Below, piece by piece: positions 11,418 to 20,856 of a DNA stretch of 64,000 nucleotides. Under the pieces are notes generated by a model. The model had not been told where the DNA came from. It did no database searches and saw only the letters and a program-made list of their open reading frames with translations. The translations under genes and the position numbers were made by a program. Source of the DNA: Octadecabacter temperatus (GTDB lineage: Bacteria; Pseudomonadota; Alphaproteobacteria; Rhodobacterales; Rhodobacteraceae); the NCBI RefSeq assembly GCF_001187845.1, contig NZ_CP012160.1:2542001-2606000 (forward strand), in the 5' to 3' direction. Numbering within the stretch: position 1 is the stretch's first letter; every line of letters starts with the position of its first letter.

Positions 11418-13017
11418 CGCCGCAGCGACATCGTCCGATCCTACACTCGACACAGCCGCCCCGACTTCGCCTTCGGCGCAGGGCCATTCTCAAGGTGTGG
11501 GCGGTGCAATGTCAGGTACTGTCGACAGCGCAAACACTGTTACCGCCGAAACAGACATTGATGCGATCCGCCAAGAAGGGCTGACCGGACGCCAATTGCG
11601 TATGGCCCGCCGCGTCGCCCAAAAGAGCGGTTTTGCGGTGACATCTGATTTCGACGCGGTTCGCCAGTTGCGCCAACATGGGATTGACCCGTTTCAGCGT
11701 GCAAATGTACTTGAGCTTGTGACCCCTGACGACGGGCAAACCAACGTCGCAGCCGGCCAGATGCGGGCGGCCACGGCCAAAGTTCCCGCCGACCAAGCAA
11801 GGGTGCAACTTCCCCAAACCGTGCAGCGCAAAACAAGTTTACCGTCAACGCAACTCGGACCAGGTGAAAATCCTGCTGAGCGCCGCGCAAGTGAAATCGG
11901 CCGCATTCAACGCGACATCGCAAAACGCCGCCGCCGCAATATCGCGTCCCTGATAGGGCGTTTGGCGATGTTTGTTCTTCTTCCAACAATCGCTGCTGGC
12001 TTTTACTTTTTTACAATCGCAACGCCGATGTATGGAACAAAATCCGAATTCATTATCCAACAGGCAGAAAGCCAAGGCGGAGGCGGTTTGGGCAGCTTGT
12101 TCCAAGGAACCGGCCTTGCCACGCAAACCGACAGCACCACGGTGCAGTCGTTCATGACCTCGCGTGAGGCCTTTTTGCGACTAGACGAAGAACACGGATT
12201 TACCGAGCATTTCTCTAACCCTGACATTGATGCCATCCAACGCTTAGACGAGGACGCGACACGTGAAGCGGCTTACGCAATGTTCCAAGATCTTGTGAAA
12301 ATTGGTCTCGATCCAGCCGAAGGCATCCTCAAAATGGAAGTCATCGCCGCTGACCCGGTCAAGAGTCAGGACTTTTCCGATGCGCTTATCAGGTATGCTG
12401 AAGAACAGGTTGACCAGCTGACCCAGCGCGTGCGCGAAGATCAAATGTCAGGCGCTCGAGCCAATTTCGAATTGGCGCAGCAACGTCGCCAAACTGCCCT
12501 TACTGAATTGATCACCATTCAGCAGGAAACCGAGACAGGTCCCGTCGGTGCAGAACAGGCCGCATTGCAACAACGTATCACGACCCTACAAGTCGAGCTC
12601 GATCAGGAGCAATTGAACCTCGCAGGGTTCGCGGGTGTTCGCCGGCCGAACGAGGCGCAGGTACGGGCGACGGAAAACAGCATTGCGCAGATCGAAAACC
12701 AAATCGCCTTGCTCAGAAGTCAAATGTCCAGCGAAGGCTCTTTGACGACAAACGATGCGCGTTTGCGCGTTGCTGAGGAAAACTACGCCTTTGAAGTTTT
12801 AAACGTTCAAACCGCACAATCGACCTTGTCGACTGCTGAAATCGAAGCAAACCGTCAGGTACGTTATTTATCTGTGTCCGTTGCCCCAATCGCGCCGGAT
12901 GAGCCGACTTACCCAAGATCGTTTGAGAACACGCTGTTGGCCTTCCTGATTTTCTCAGGCATCTATCTGATGATCTCGCTCACAGCCTCGATCTTGCGTG
13001 AACAGGTCAGCGCGTAA
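11359..13017 (+). CDS. Capsule export inner-membrane protein, polysaccharide co-polymerase (KpsE type)
   Basis: Inner-membrane/periplasmic adaptor of capsule export, 552 residues. I chose the ATG at 11359 (MTTKPKAQKFRIRRGSST), a basic N-terminus of a kind I associate with this family in Rhodobacterales. It lies inside the end of the ATPase gene in another frame. A long low-complexity cytoplasmic region (Ala/Thr/Gln-rich, about 10-190) precedes helix 1 at about 205-225. Then come the Wzz-like periplasmic domain, a coiled coil at about 350-460, and helix 2 near 525-545. The N-terminal extension is longer than in E. coli KpsE. Confidence 0.85.
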   Translation: MTTKPKAQKFRIRRGSSTANAAATSSDPTLDTAAPTSPSAQGHSQGVGGAMSGTVDSANTVTAETDIDAIRQEGLTGRQLRMARRVAQKSGFAVTSDFDAVRQLRQHGIDPFQRANVLELVTPDDGQTNVAAGQMRAATAKVPADQARVQLPQTVQRKTSLPSTQLGPGENPAERRASEIGRIQRDIAKRRRRNIASLIGRLAMFVLLPTIAAGFYFFTIATPMYGTKSEFIIQQAESQGGGGLGSLFQGTGLATQTDSTTVQSFMTSREAFLRLDEEHGFTEHFSNPDIDAIQRLDEDATREAAYAMFQDLVKIGLDPAEGILKMEVIAADPVKSQDFSDALIRYAEEQVDQLTQRVREDQMSGARANFELAQQRRQTALTELITIQQETETGPVGAEQAALQQRITTLQVELDQEQLNLAGFAGVRRPNEAQVRATENSIAQIENQIALLRSQMSSEGSLTTNDARLRVAEENYAFEVLNVQTAQSTLSTAEIEANRQVRYLSVSVAPIAPDEPTYPRSFENTLLAFLIFSGIYLMISLTASILREQVSA

Positions 13018-13044
13018 CGGAAAACAAAGGCGGATGGCTACACG

Positions 13045-13878
13045 ATGAAAGATGTAAAGATCGGGTCGATTACGGCCTCCAACGACCGCCCATTGACGGT
13101 CATCGCAGGCCCCTGCCAACTCGAAAGCCTTGATCATGCCCGTATGATCGCCACCGAAATGGCCCGTGTTTGCGATGCTTACGGCGCGCAGTTCGTGTTT
13201 AAAGGCAGCTACGACAAGGCCAACCGCACATCGCTTTCAGGCAAGCGCGGTCTTGGACTGGACGAAGGTCTCGCGATCCACGCGGCAATCAAGGCCGAGT
13301 TCGGTTGCCCCGTTTTGACGGACATCCACACCGCTGAGCAATGTGCGCCTGTCGCTGAGGTTGTCGACATCCTACAAATTCCCGCGTTTCTGTGCCGCCA
13401 GACGGATCTGCTGCTTGCCGCAGGCGAAACTGGCGCGGTTGTGAACGTCAAGAAAGGCCAGTTCCTTGCGCCTTGGGACATGGCCAACGTGGTTGGCAAA
13501 ATCGAATCCACGGGAAATGAACGCATCATGTTGACGGAACGTGGCGTGTCCTTTGGCTACAACGCACTGGTGGCCGACATGCGGTCCCTGCCTGAAATGA
13601 TGAAAACTGGGTATCCGGTGGTGATGGACGCAACCCACGCCGTTGCCCAGCCCGGCGGCCTTGGCGGATCAAGCGGCGGTCAGCGTGAATTTGCTCCGGT
13701 TTTGGCACGCGCAGCAGTTGCACAAGGCATCGGTGCGGTTTTCCTTGAAACACACGAAGCCCCAGACAACGCCCCATCCGATGGCCCGAATATGATCGCG
13801 CTTTCCGATATGGACGGCGTCATGAAGACGTTGATGGCGATTGATGGCATCGCGAAGGCCGACCCAATTCGTCTGTAA
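13045..13878 (+). CDS. kdsA: 3-deoxy-8-phosphooctulonate (Kdo-8-P) synthase
   Basis: Condenses phosphoenolpyruvate with arabinose 5-phosphate to give Kdo-8-phosphate, precursor of Kdo for LPS and for the lipid linker of capsule. The 277-residue protein is of normal length and has AGPCQLES near residue 21, [12 protein letters not shown] near 52, the GFGxxG-like VSFGYNALV region, and [11 protein letters not shown] near 195. The Cys in AGPCQ suggests the metal-dependent subclass, but this is not certain. It sits 27 bases behind the capsule adaptor gene, fitting a capsule-supply role. A perfect hairpin follows the stop. Confidence 0.95.
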   Translation: MKDVKIGSITASNDRPLTVIAGPCQLESLDHARMIATEMARVCDAYGAQFVFKGSYDKANRTSLSGKRGLGLDEGLAIHAAIKAEFGCPVLTDIHTAEQCAPVAEVVDILQIPAFLCRQTDLLLAAGETGAVVNVKKGQFLAPWDMANVVGKIESTGNERIMLTERGVSFGYNALVADMRSLPEMMKTGYPVVMDATHAVAQPGGLGGSSGGQREFAPVLARAAVAQGIGAVFLETHEAPDNAPSDGPNMIALSDMDGVMKTLMAIDGIAKADPIRL

Positions 13879-13911
13879 CGCACTCTGGTCAGTCAGATTC
13901 GAACCCCTTAA

Positions 13912-13941
13912 GGTCGCCGTATCAATTTTAAAACGGCGACC
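13912..13941 (+). terminator. Perfect 9-bp hairpin between kdsA and the MscS-like gene
   Basis: GGTCGCCGT and ACGGCGACC pair exactly around a 12-base AT-rich loop. There is no T-run after the stem, so it is a weak classical terminator. The stem ends four bases before the ATG at 13946 and occupies the place of the ribosome-binding site, so it might also control translation of the downstream gene. Confidence 0.45.
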
Positions 13942-13945
13942 CATT

Positions 13946-15271
13946 ATGCATTTCCTTCGCGTCTTCACATTCCTTGCTCTCCTGTTACCTGCCGTCCCGA
14001 TGGCCGCCCAAGAGGCACCATCCGGCACGATCACCACGGAACAAAGCGGTGAAATGGACGCGAATATCGCTGTTCGTATTCGTGAAATCCTTGGCGAGCT
14101 GGGCAATTACGAAGATGTCACCGTTACGGTCTCTGATGGCGTCGTTACCCTGCGCGGCACCGCCAATTCACGCAATGAAGCACAAGACCTCGACGCGCTT
14201 GTAACGCGGGTTGAGGGCGTGGTCGCCATCAAGAACGACGTGTCTGAAACCACAGACATCGTCCGCCGCCTTGATCCCGCAATTGAGCGTTTCATGGGCA
14301 GGGTCGAACAATTGCTCATTCAGCTCCCCCTCGCCCTTATCGCGCTTACCGTTTTCCTGATCATCATTTGGGTCGGCATGTCCGTCGCCCGCTGGAAGAA
14401 CCCGTGGAACCGCCTCGCGCCAAACGCCTTTATTGCTGACCTATTCCGGACAATCGTGCGCATTGCTTTCGTGATCGCCGGCATCGTCATTGCGTTAGAC
14501 ATCATGAACGCAACAGCTTTGTTGTCGACGATCCTTGGTGCTGCTGGTCTGATTGGTTTGGCGATTGGTTTTGCCGTGCGCGACACAGTTGAGAATTTTA
14601 TCGCCTCTGTGATGCTGTCCATCCGTCAGCCATTCCGCCCAAACGATGTGGTCGAGATCAATGGTGATCAAGGTAAGGTCATCCGCCTAACCAGCCGCGC
14701 GACTATCTTGCTGAGCTTTGATGGCAACCACATCCGAATCCCCAACGCGACGGTTTTCAAAAGTCGGATCATCAATTTCAGTCAAAACCGCGAACGCCGT
14801 TTCATGTTCACCATCGGCATCGACAGCAGCGCGGATCTTGGCGCAACGCGTGAGCTCGCGGTAACGACGACGCAAAACTTACCCTTTGTTTTGAACGAAC
14901 CCGCCGCAAATGCTTGGATCGGTGACATCACTGATGCAGGTATTGAAATCGTTGTGGTCGGTTGGATCGACCAAATCGAAACATCCATGAGCTTAGCCCG
15001 CGGAGAGGCGTTACGCCTTGTTAAGCGCGCGATTGAGGCTTCTGGCGTTGCCCTCCCGAATACGACCTACACGTTGCAAATAGACGGTTCTACGCCCTCA
15101 ATGGACGGCCCTGCAGCCGCGAACCCGGCTAAGCCACAGCCAATTCAGGAAAGCGCCGAAGTCGCCGTTGTGAACGCCGAAGCCGAAGGCGCACTTGATC
15201 GGATGATCGACGCAGAGCGCGAAGAATCCGACGGCGAAGACCTGCTGCGAGATGACGCCGCAAAGGAATGA
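13946..15271 (+). CDS. MscS-family mechanosensitive channel with an N-terminal BON domain
   Basis: Inner-membrane small-conductance-type channel of 441 residues. The ATG at 13946 gives a clear signal peptide (MHFLRVFTFLALLLPAVPMAAQ). A BON domain follows at about residues 35-105 (VTVSDGVVTLRGTANSRNEAQ), then three membrane helices at about 125-225. The pore-lining TM3 reads GAAGLIGLAIGFAVRDTVENF, and the MscS beta and C-terminal domains reach about 370. The tail is acidic and disordered. The periplasmic BON domain may contact lipid or the wall. No Shine-Dalgarno sequence is visible because the hairpin at 13912-13941 lies there; this start is the least secure part of the call. Confidence 0.88.
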   Translation: MHFLRVFTFLALLLPAVPMAAQEAPSGTITTEQSGEMDANIAVRIREILGELGNYEDVTVTVSDGVVTLRGTANSRNEAQDLDALVTRVEGVVAIKNDVSETTDIVRRLDPAIERFMGRVEQLLIQLPLALIALTVFLIIIWVGMSVARWKNPWNRLAPNAFIADLFRTIVRIAFVIAGIVIALDIMNATALLSTILGAAGLIGLAIGFAVRDTVENFIASVMLSIRQPFRPNDVVEINGDQGKVIRLTSRATILLSFDGNHIRIPNATVFKSRIINFSQNRERRFMFTIGIDSSADLGATRELAVTTTQNLPFVLNEPAANAWIGDITDAGIEIVVVGWIDQIETSMSLARGEALRLVKRAIEASGVALPNTTYTLQIDGSTPSMDGPAAANPAKPQPIQESAEVAVVNAEAEGALDRMIDAEREESDGEDLLRDDAAKE

Positions 15272-15333
15272 AGAATTAGCAGTTTTTGTGGGTTGATCCC
15301 CTGTCGGGATTTGCGTATCACCCACCTCGCTGA

Positions 15334-15408
15334 TGGGGTGTAGCCAAGTGGTAAGGCAACGCTTTTTGGTAGCGTGCACCGTAGGTTCGAATCCTACCAC
15401 CCCAGCCA
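15334..15408 (+). tRNA. tRNA-Gln (anticodon TTG)
   Basis: All arms fold: acceptor TGGGGTG/CACCCCA, D-stem GCC/GGC, anticodon stem ACGCT/AGCGT with loop TTTTGGT, variable region GCACC, and T-stem GTAGG/CCTAC with loop TTCGAAT. The anticodon is TTG, reading CAA as glutamine. Discriminator G and CCA are encoded (15405-15408). Confidence 0.96.
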
Positions 15409-15449
15409 GCTCCTCTCGACCATAATTTCAGTGTTAGCGGTGCACTAAA

Positions 15450-15465
15450 GGGGCCCAAATGCCCC
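15450..15465 (-). terminator. Possible terminator of the RTX gene
   Basis: Read on the minus strand, GGGGC-ATTTGG-GCCCC is followed by TTTAG, just past the RTX stop at 15515. The stem is short and the T-run weak; a competing pairing with the GCCCCT at 15473 is possible. Confidence 0.35.
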
Positions 15466-15514
15466 AATAAGTGCCCCTAGGTCTGAGGATGATCGCATGT
15501 ACCCTTTGGCACCG

Positions 15515-18500
15515 CTAGAGAATTAAGGTCGAGTAGAACGTATCAAGATCACCTTGATCAACGACAACGCTCCCATAAAGCGTGATCGACTGACCATATC
15601 CCAACTGAACGAAGAATCCGCCGTCATTCGTAACCGAAACGTGTTCGGCAGCCCATGCTTCTGTGTTTGCGTACACATCCAAAAGACCAAAATCTGACAG
15701 GTCAATCAAATCTTGGGTCGCGCCCCTAAACTGGTGGTCCAAAATAGTGTCGTGGTGGGTGCCATTTGACGACAAGAATACGAAAGCATCACCGCCGCCA
15801 CCGCCCTGTATTTCGTTGTTGCCGGTACCTGCCTCAATTACGTCAACGCCCGCACCACCAGAAATGGTATCAGAACCAGCGCCCCCATAAATTTCATCGG
15901 CGCCGGAACCGCCATCAAGTTGATCTTGTCCTCCACCTCCGAACAGATGGTCGCCGTTGGCGCCACCCGAGATCGCGTCGCGTCCTGCACCACCGTAAAG
16001 GACATCAGCCCCCTCACCTCCGAAAAGTTCATCATTCCCGTTATTCCCAGACAAAATATCGTCGCCACTTCCTCCTAAAAGAATGTCGTTGCCACTCTCG
16101 CCGCTTAGGTCGTCTGCTCCCGCGTTACCTGAGATGTGATCGTTCCCACGGCCACCTTCGAGGTGATCTTCACCGGAATTGCCTGACAAAGTGTCATTGC
16201 CGCGACCACCGAATAACGAGTCATCAGCAGCACCGCCCCAGAGCACATCATTCCCGTTACCCCCGGTCAGGTCATCATTACCAGCGCCGCCATAGATGAC
16301 ATCGTTACCTGATCCGCCTTGAAGCGCATCTAGGCCAGACTCACCGTACAGAGTATCACCACCCGCACCGCCCAAAACGACATCGTCGCCCGCGCCCCCA
16401 TGCAGCTTGTCGTTCCCAGAACCACCATCAAGCTGATCGGCGCCATCAAGCCCGTACAAAGTATCGAAGCCGGCCTCTCCAAACAGCTGGTCGTTACCAA
16501 TTCCGCCGTTGATCAAGTCGTCCAACCCGCCTCCGTGAACGATATCGTCGCCAGCCCCAGCCGAGATCGTGTCATCCCAGCCAGCGCCTTCCAACTCACT
16601 AACAGTAATATCATTGACCAAGACATCTGCGGTTGCATCGATATCGGCGAACGGATCGTTTCCTCGGGGGTCCATCGCTCCATCATTGTTGCCTGTCGAT
16701 TGCGCTGATGAAATTAGCTCTGCGGTTGCGAACTGCCCAGTATCGTCGATGTTGATCAGGTAAACACCACCTGAATTTTCTGTCGCCGGATCAAGGTCAT
16801 GATCACCACTATTCAAGCCAGCGTACAGGTTCCCCAAACCGTCCATAAACACGGCACCAAAGGCCCCTTGTGGCATTCCAATGATTGTTTCGCCTTCGAT
16901 TAGGGATTGTATGATCGGAATTTCAGAAACGACCGGAACGCCACCATTTGAAACTGCATTCATGTCGATCACCAAGATACTGCCAGCATTGCCGGAGCTA
17001 TTTGGGGCAACCACGCCATAGAACAAATTGTTCTCGTGATTGTAGGCAATGTCGTAGATATTGGACGACACCAGGCCAGCGGGAAACTCGAAGGTTTCTA
17101 CGCGTGGGTTACCATCTTCATCAAGATCATCCACATCAACCATAGTTGCCCGATCCAATGTTGAATGGAACGTCCAAAGATTGCCGAAAGCGTCGAAGTC
17201 ACCGACAAAATCGGGATGAGATCCGTCACCCAACCGATAAACCTGCCCTGTGGCATCCATCATAATGAGCGAGTTCACATCAAGCGGGTTTCCTAGGGCG
17301 TCAACACCGTTGGACCGCGCGTAGCCGTAGATCAAATCATCTTCGGCGTTAAACCCGATTGCATTGATCTTGAAGCCTGTGTCGCTACCCACACTCGTAT
17401 AGGTCTGAGTTTCTGTATCGAAAATTTGCAACTGCCCACTGATGACCTGAAAGAGTTTTGCTTGACCAGGGGCGAAGGCCGCAACGTCGAACGCCCCATC
17501 ACCTAGGTCGACTGTTTTCTCGTAGGTAATGATGGGACCTGATGTGTCGTAAATTGACGTCGCTGTTCCGTCAGACTCTGCTGTTCGAATAGAGATTCCG
17601 GTACCATCACCTACGCCAGAGACCTCATATGTAAGGGTCTCGAACGCACCGCTATCGACCTGTACGGTATCGATTACAACCCCATTCCATAGCACCTCAA
17701 TTGCTCCTGAAACAAAGCCCCCAGCGAAATTCGCGGCTACATCGACGCTGATCACATAGCTCTTATCAGCATCAGTATCGACGGTTTGCGTCATTGACGT
17801 CTGGCCGGTTTCGCTATCATTCGTAACAACCCAATCAGTGCCTTCGAATTGCGCAACAGACCGCCCCACACTTTCGCCGTCGTCGGAAAGCAGGTTTTCG
17901 GGAAGATAGTCGCCATAAATTATGTCATTGCCGACACCTCCTCGGATTTGATCTTCACCGGCACCCCCAACAGCAAAGTCGTTACCCTCAAACAGGTTGA
18001 TCGTGTCATTCGCAGCTCCGCCAAAGGCTTGATCGTGCCCACGGCCGGCGTTCAGAAGGTCGCTCCCTTCTTCGCCAAGCAACAGGTCATCGCCGCCGTC
18101 CCCATTTAGGACGTCGCCTCCCGTGCCCCCGCTTAGAACGTCAGCGTTGGCTCCACCGAAAAGGTAATCGACGCCGTTTTCACCAGACAGATTGTCATTT
18201 CCGCTACCACCGTAAGCGACGTCGTTCCCAGTCCCCCCGAACAGGACGTCTTTGCCGCCGCCTCCGAACATGTAGTCGCTGCCTTCTTCACCGGACACCA
18301 AGTCGTCATCCGCTTGGCCAAGAAGCCGATCGTTCCCGCTTTGACCGAATATATCGTCTTCACCAGTGCCGCCCCAAATGTAGTCGTCGACCCCACCTAA
18401 GGCTTCTGCAGATGCAGCGCCTGCGCTCACATCTCCGCCCAACAAGAGATCGTTGCCGCTGCCTCCGAAGATGCTATCGGAACCATTTGACCCATCAACA

Positions 18501-18700
18501 AAGTCATCACCTGAGCCTGCAAAGCCCTTATCCGCCCCACCGCCAAGGTCGATTGTGTCTTCCCCAGACTGGCCAAATACCTCGTCCGCGCTGCTTGATG
18601 AAACGACGTTATCATCGCCAGATTTGCCATAAATGTGGTCAGGGCCAGCGCCACCCTCAATGGTATCGCTCTCTGAAGTCCCGTAAATGTTCCGTGCCAT
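15515..18700 (-). CDS. Large RTX (calcium-binding nonapeptide) protein with a central propeller-like domain
   Basis: Predicted secreted 1061-residue protein. The ATG at 18700 (MARNIYGTSESDTIEGG) has AAAGGGA upstream; the frame extends ten residues further but without a better site. GGxGxDxUx-type repeats fill residues about 8-265 and again about 705-985. Between them lie a beta-sandwich-like stretch (about 285-385) and a 300-residue region of repeated blades (LFQVISGQLQIFD, NLWTFHSTLDRATM, NNLFYGVVAPN, GNLYAGLNSG) resembling a beta-propeller. The last 70 residues are the usual place of an uncleaved type I secretion signal. No ABC/MFP secretion genes are nearby. The absence of a lipase, protease or haemolysin motif leaves the role open; adhesion or matrix building are possible. 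Confidence 0.88.
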   Translation of the reverse strand: MARNIYGTSESDTIEGGAGPDHIYGKSGDDNVVSSSSADEVFGQSGEDTIDLGGGADKGFAGSGDDFVDGSNGSDSIFGGSGNDLLLGGDVSAGAASAEALGGVDDYIWGGTGEDDIFGQSGNDRLLGQADDDLVSGEEGSDYMFGGGGKDVLFGGTGNDVAYGGSGNDNLSGENGVDYLFGGANADVLSGGTGGDVLNGDGGDDLLLGEEGSDLLNAGRGHDQAFGGAANDTINLFEGNDFAVGGAGEDQIRGGVGNDIIYGDYLPENLLSDDGESVGRSVAQFEGTDWVVTNDSETGQTSMTQTVDTDADKSYVISVDVAANFAGGFVSGAIEVLWNGVVIDTVQVDSGAFETLTYEVSGVGDGTGISIRTAESDGTATSIYDTSGPIITYEKTVDLGDGAFDVAAFAPGQAKLFQVISGQLQIFDTETQTYTSVGSDTGFKINAIGFNAEDDLIYGYARSNGVDALGNPLDVNSLIMMDATGQVYRLGDGSHPDFVGDFDAFGNLWTFHSTLDRATMVDVDDLDEDGNPRVETFEFPAGLVSSNIYDIAYNHENNLFYGVVAPNSSGNAGSILVIDMNAVSNGGVPVVSEIPIIQSLIEGETIIGMPQGAFGAVFMDGLGNLYAGLNSGDHDLDPATENSGGVYLINIDDTGQFATAELISSAQSTGNNDGAMDPRGNDPFADIDATADVLVNDITVSELEGAGWDDTISAGAGDDIVHGGGLDDLINGGIGNDQLFGEAGFDTLYGLDGADQLDGGSGNDKLHGGAGDDVVLGGAGGDTLYGESGLDALQGGSGNDVIYGGAGNDDLTGGNGNDVLWGGAADDSLFGGRGNDTLSGNSGEDHLEGGRGNDHISGNAGADDLSGESGNDILLGGSGDDILSGNNGNDELFGGEGADVLYGGAGRDAISGGANGDHLFGGGGQDQLDGGSGADEIYGGAGSDTISGGAGVDVIEAGTGNNEIQGGGGGDAFVFLSSNGTHHDTILDHQFRGATQDLIDLSDFGLLDVYANTEAWAAEHVSVTNDGGFFVQLGYGQSITLYGSVVVDQGDLDTFYSTLIL

Positions 18701-18730
18701 ATCGACATCCCTTTCCAAACATAGCCCCAA

Positions 18731-20129
18731 CTTTTGTGGCTAAACACTTTGGAAAGTTATTGCTGGTGTCTAAAGGTATAGGCGGGCGGTCTATCAGTAT
18801 AGCTGACCCAACTTTGAGTTGGCTGAACATATTAGCCGAATTTTCCTAAACCTCTTTTGAGGTACAGCCAGCTTTCTTCTAAGTTACTGATTTATTAAAA
18901 TTGCCTGCATTGGGCTGCGTTGGTTTTCCCCTCTGCATCACGAGGGTGCGTAAAGCGGGAATATGCGCGTAAATATACTCGAGATCCTTTCAATTAAGTG
19001 GACGGGCTCAATGGAGCATCTGAATCACGTATCGCCGTGGCGCAGTTTATGTTTGGCGTCGATGGCGACCAAAACATTGAACCAATCAAAACCGGGATTT
19101 TGTTAGGTTAATCTTCAGACAAAAGAGTGTTCCACCACAAAAAAAATCTCTGCACTTATAAATTTTGCTTTCATGACTTCCATCCTATTCGTGAAGGGCA
19201 AAAGGATCACTCGCGCCGAGGCCCAAGTTTTTCTTTCGGAAGTCGTTGCACTGGAATTGGAGCGCGGCCGACCCTTTGCCACCCACATCAGCTAGTCATG
19301 CACGTCTTTATTTCTTTTTATCTAAGCTGGTTGAAGGTCAGGAATAAGCAGTGAATATTGATCAATAAGCCCCCACTCCACGAAAGCAGACCATAGCGGC
19401 GTTTCAGAAAATTGGTTAGATTGGGCTAGTTCCCGCCATTGGGCCGATCACGGCATTCTTGGGTTCGACCACATAGTGAACAGCAGCTTTCACGAAACTG
19501 TCCTAGTTACCGCACTTCCGCAGCGAAGGTCCGTTATCTGACCGAGGTGTTTTTCTCCGTATTTGCAGCCTCGGAAAAGCAGTCATTTGGTGGAAGGTCT
19601 CCAAGGTCGGTCCTGTCCCGCGGTCCGGTCATTCCCGCTTTGCTAAATGCTGCGCTGACAATGAATGGCAGCTATGTGGGCTGCAGCCGCAGCGTGGCGA
19701 CACCAGGCCGAATGTCGGCTTAGGGCTCATAGTCGCCATTAGATCGTTCGCAGCATTCGCACCTGAAAGGTACATTGCGACTGATAGGAACGGCCCATTG
19801 CTGCCATTCGCCTCGCCATGCCAATGCTGCATTCGCAACCCGCATAGCGGACATTGATCGATACCGCAGCATTTCAGGAAGCCCAGATGACTGCTGTCTG
19901 CTCAGACCAGACATTCTCTGCAGTCACGAAACCCTGTGACGGGCGAATTCGTACAATGCGGGCGGAGTGAGCATTCACAGAGACATTGAAAGCGACCACT
20001 TTCAAATGCAAGCGTAAGCTCTGGTTAGGTTTCTCAGCGACGCTGTACCAGACCATTTAGAATAATCTAGCATCCCGAAAACTGTTGTCGATTTCCATTT
20101 TTTCAATTCGTGCGACCAACCCTTTTGGC
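18731..20129. other. 1.4 kb gene-poor region with decayed repeats
   Basis: No convincing gene is seen; the short frames here have no recognisable domains. A hairpin CCAACT-TTG-AGTTGG sits at 18808-18822, about 110 bases upstream of the RTX start. A 37-codon frame (18998-19111, GTG start, ending IEPIKTGILLG) reads like coding sequence and may be a gene remnant. From about 19500 to 19860 there are degenerate copies of the dispersed GCAGCGAA repeat described separately. Low coding density and mixed frames suggest decay rather than a hidden operon. Confidence 0.6.
19511..19542 (+). repeat. Dispersed intergenic repeat, copy 1
   Basis: Contains CGCAGCGAAGGTCCG at 19519-19533 after a GCAC at 19512, the same order as in the copies near 24.8, 33.6, 33.7 and 49.5 kb. 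Further degenerate modules (GAATGTCGGCTTAGGGCTC near 19712) lie downstream. Confidence 0.5.
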
Positions 20130-20783
20130 TTACGGTAAAGGCGGCTTTGCCTTCAACAGATAAGCCTCCATCGCTGCGTGATATTGTGACAGCTCTTGCG
20201 CGACCACTGGGTGGTTCCGCAGGCGCGCATCATAGGCCAAAACGGCATCTGGCCAATCAATCGGCAATTCGAGAGCTTCTTCAAACGCTCTGATCCATGC
20301 AAAGGTCACGGCGAACCCGCAGTCACACATCCAGAGCGTATCAGAGGGCAGTTGATCTGTTTCGAGGAACAGTGCGAGCGATTGTAGATGTTTTGAAATC
20401 GTGGCGCCGCCTGTTTTGATAGCTTCGGCGTCACGGCCATCATAGGCAACGTTTGGGTAGATCGCCCGCACGGCAGGTTCCAGACGCGTGTCATGCAAGC
20501 GGCTTTTTTCACGGGCTTAGGCGCGTAGGTAAATAGTGTCAGGCAGCATCGGTGTTTCTGGGAACGCCTCTTCGATGTATTCTGCAATTGCTTCGGAATC
20601 TGCCAATATCAGATCGCCATGAACCATGGCGGGCAAATTGCCAGAAGGCACCAGCGATTTGTATTCTGCAGAGCCATAGCCCCCCGGTGGTGGCTGCTCT
20701 GAAAATGGAACGCCTTTGTGCCGTAACAAAATACGTAGCTTAGCGTTGTAAACCGAAACGGGCACTGCGTAGATCGTTAGCAT
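20130..20783 (-). pseudogene. Glutathione S-transferase gene interrupted by an in-frame TAA
   Basis: Residues 1-88 (MLTIYAVPVSVYNAKLRILL...) form the thioredoxin-like GST N-domain with the SNAIL/TRAIL-like DSEAIAEYIEE motif. The frame ends at a TAA at 20517-20519. Without any shift of frame the sequence continues as AREKSRLHDTRLEPAVRAIY through a full C-terminal helical domain to 20130. Total length without the stop would be about 217 residues, normal for a GST. A single AAA-to-TAA change would explain it. It could be a true nonsense mutation, a sequencing error, or two separate polypeptides with a TTG restart at 20498; the first two are more likely. Confidence 0.8.
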
Positions 20784-20807
20784 CTGAGGGTCCTTTATAA
20801 TAAACAG

Positions 20808-20838
20808 GCCGCCCGCAGGACAGCGGGCGGCTTTGTTT
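20808..20838. terminator. Strong hairpin between the amino-acid binding protein gene and the broken GST gene
   Basis: GCCGCCCGC and GCGGGCGGC pair exactly around AGGACA. On the plus strand TTTGTTTT follows; on the minus strand CTGTTTATT follows. It ends the binding-protein transcript coming from 21636 and insulates the GST gene. Confidence 0.75.
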
Positions 20839-20856
20839 TCAAATTACACGCAGGAC

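Noticed and set aside
15840..18650. Dense short repeats that might be taken for a CRISPR array
   Set aside because: They are the codons of RTX nonapeptides; period and translation fit GGxGxD repeats and there are no spacers.
19439..19723. 94-codon plus-strand frame
   Set aside because: Made largely of degenerate repeat sequence; no ribosome-binding site and no recognisable motif.
15334..20130. Genomic island inserted at tRNA-Gln
   Set aside because: No integrase, no duplicated tRNA 3' end and no attachment repeat could be found next to the RTX region.
20498..20520. Readthrough or selenocysteine at the GST stop
   Set aside because: The codon is TAA, not TGA, and no recoding signal was seen; mutation or error is simpler.
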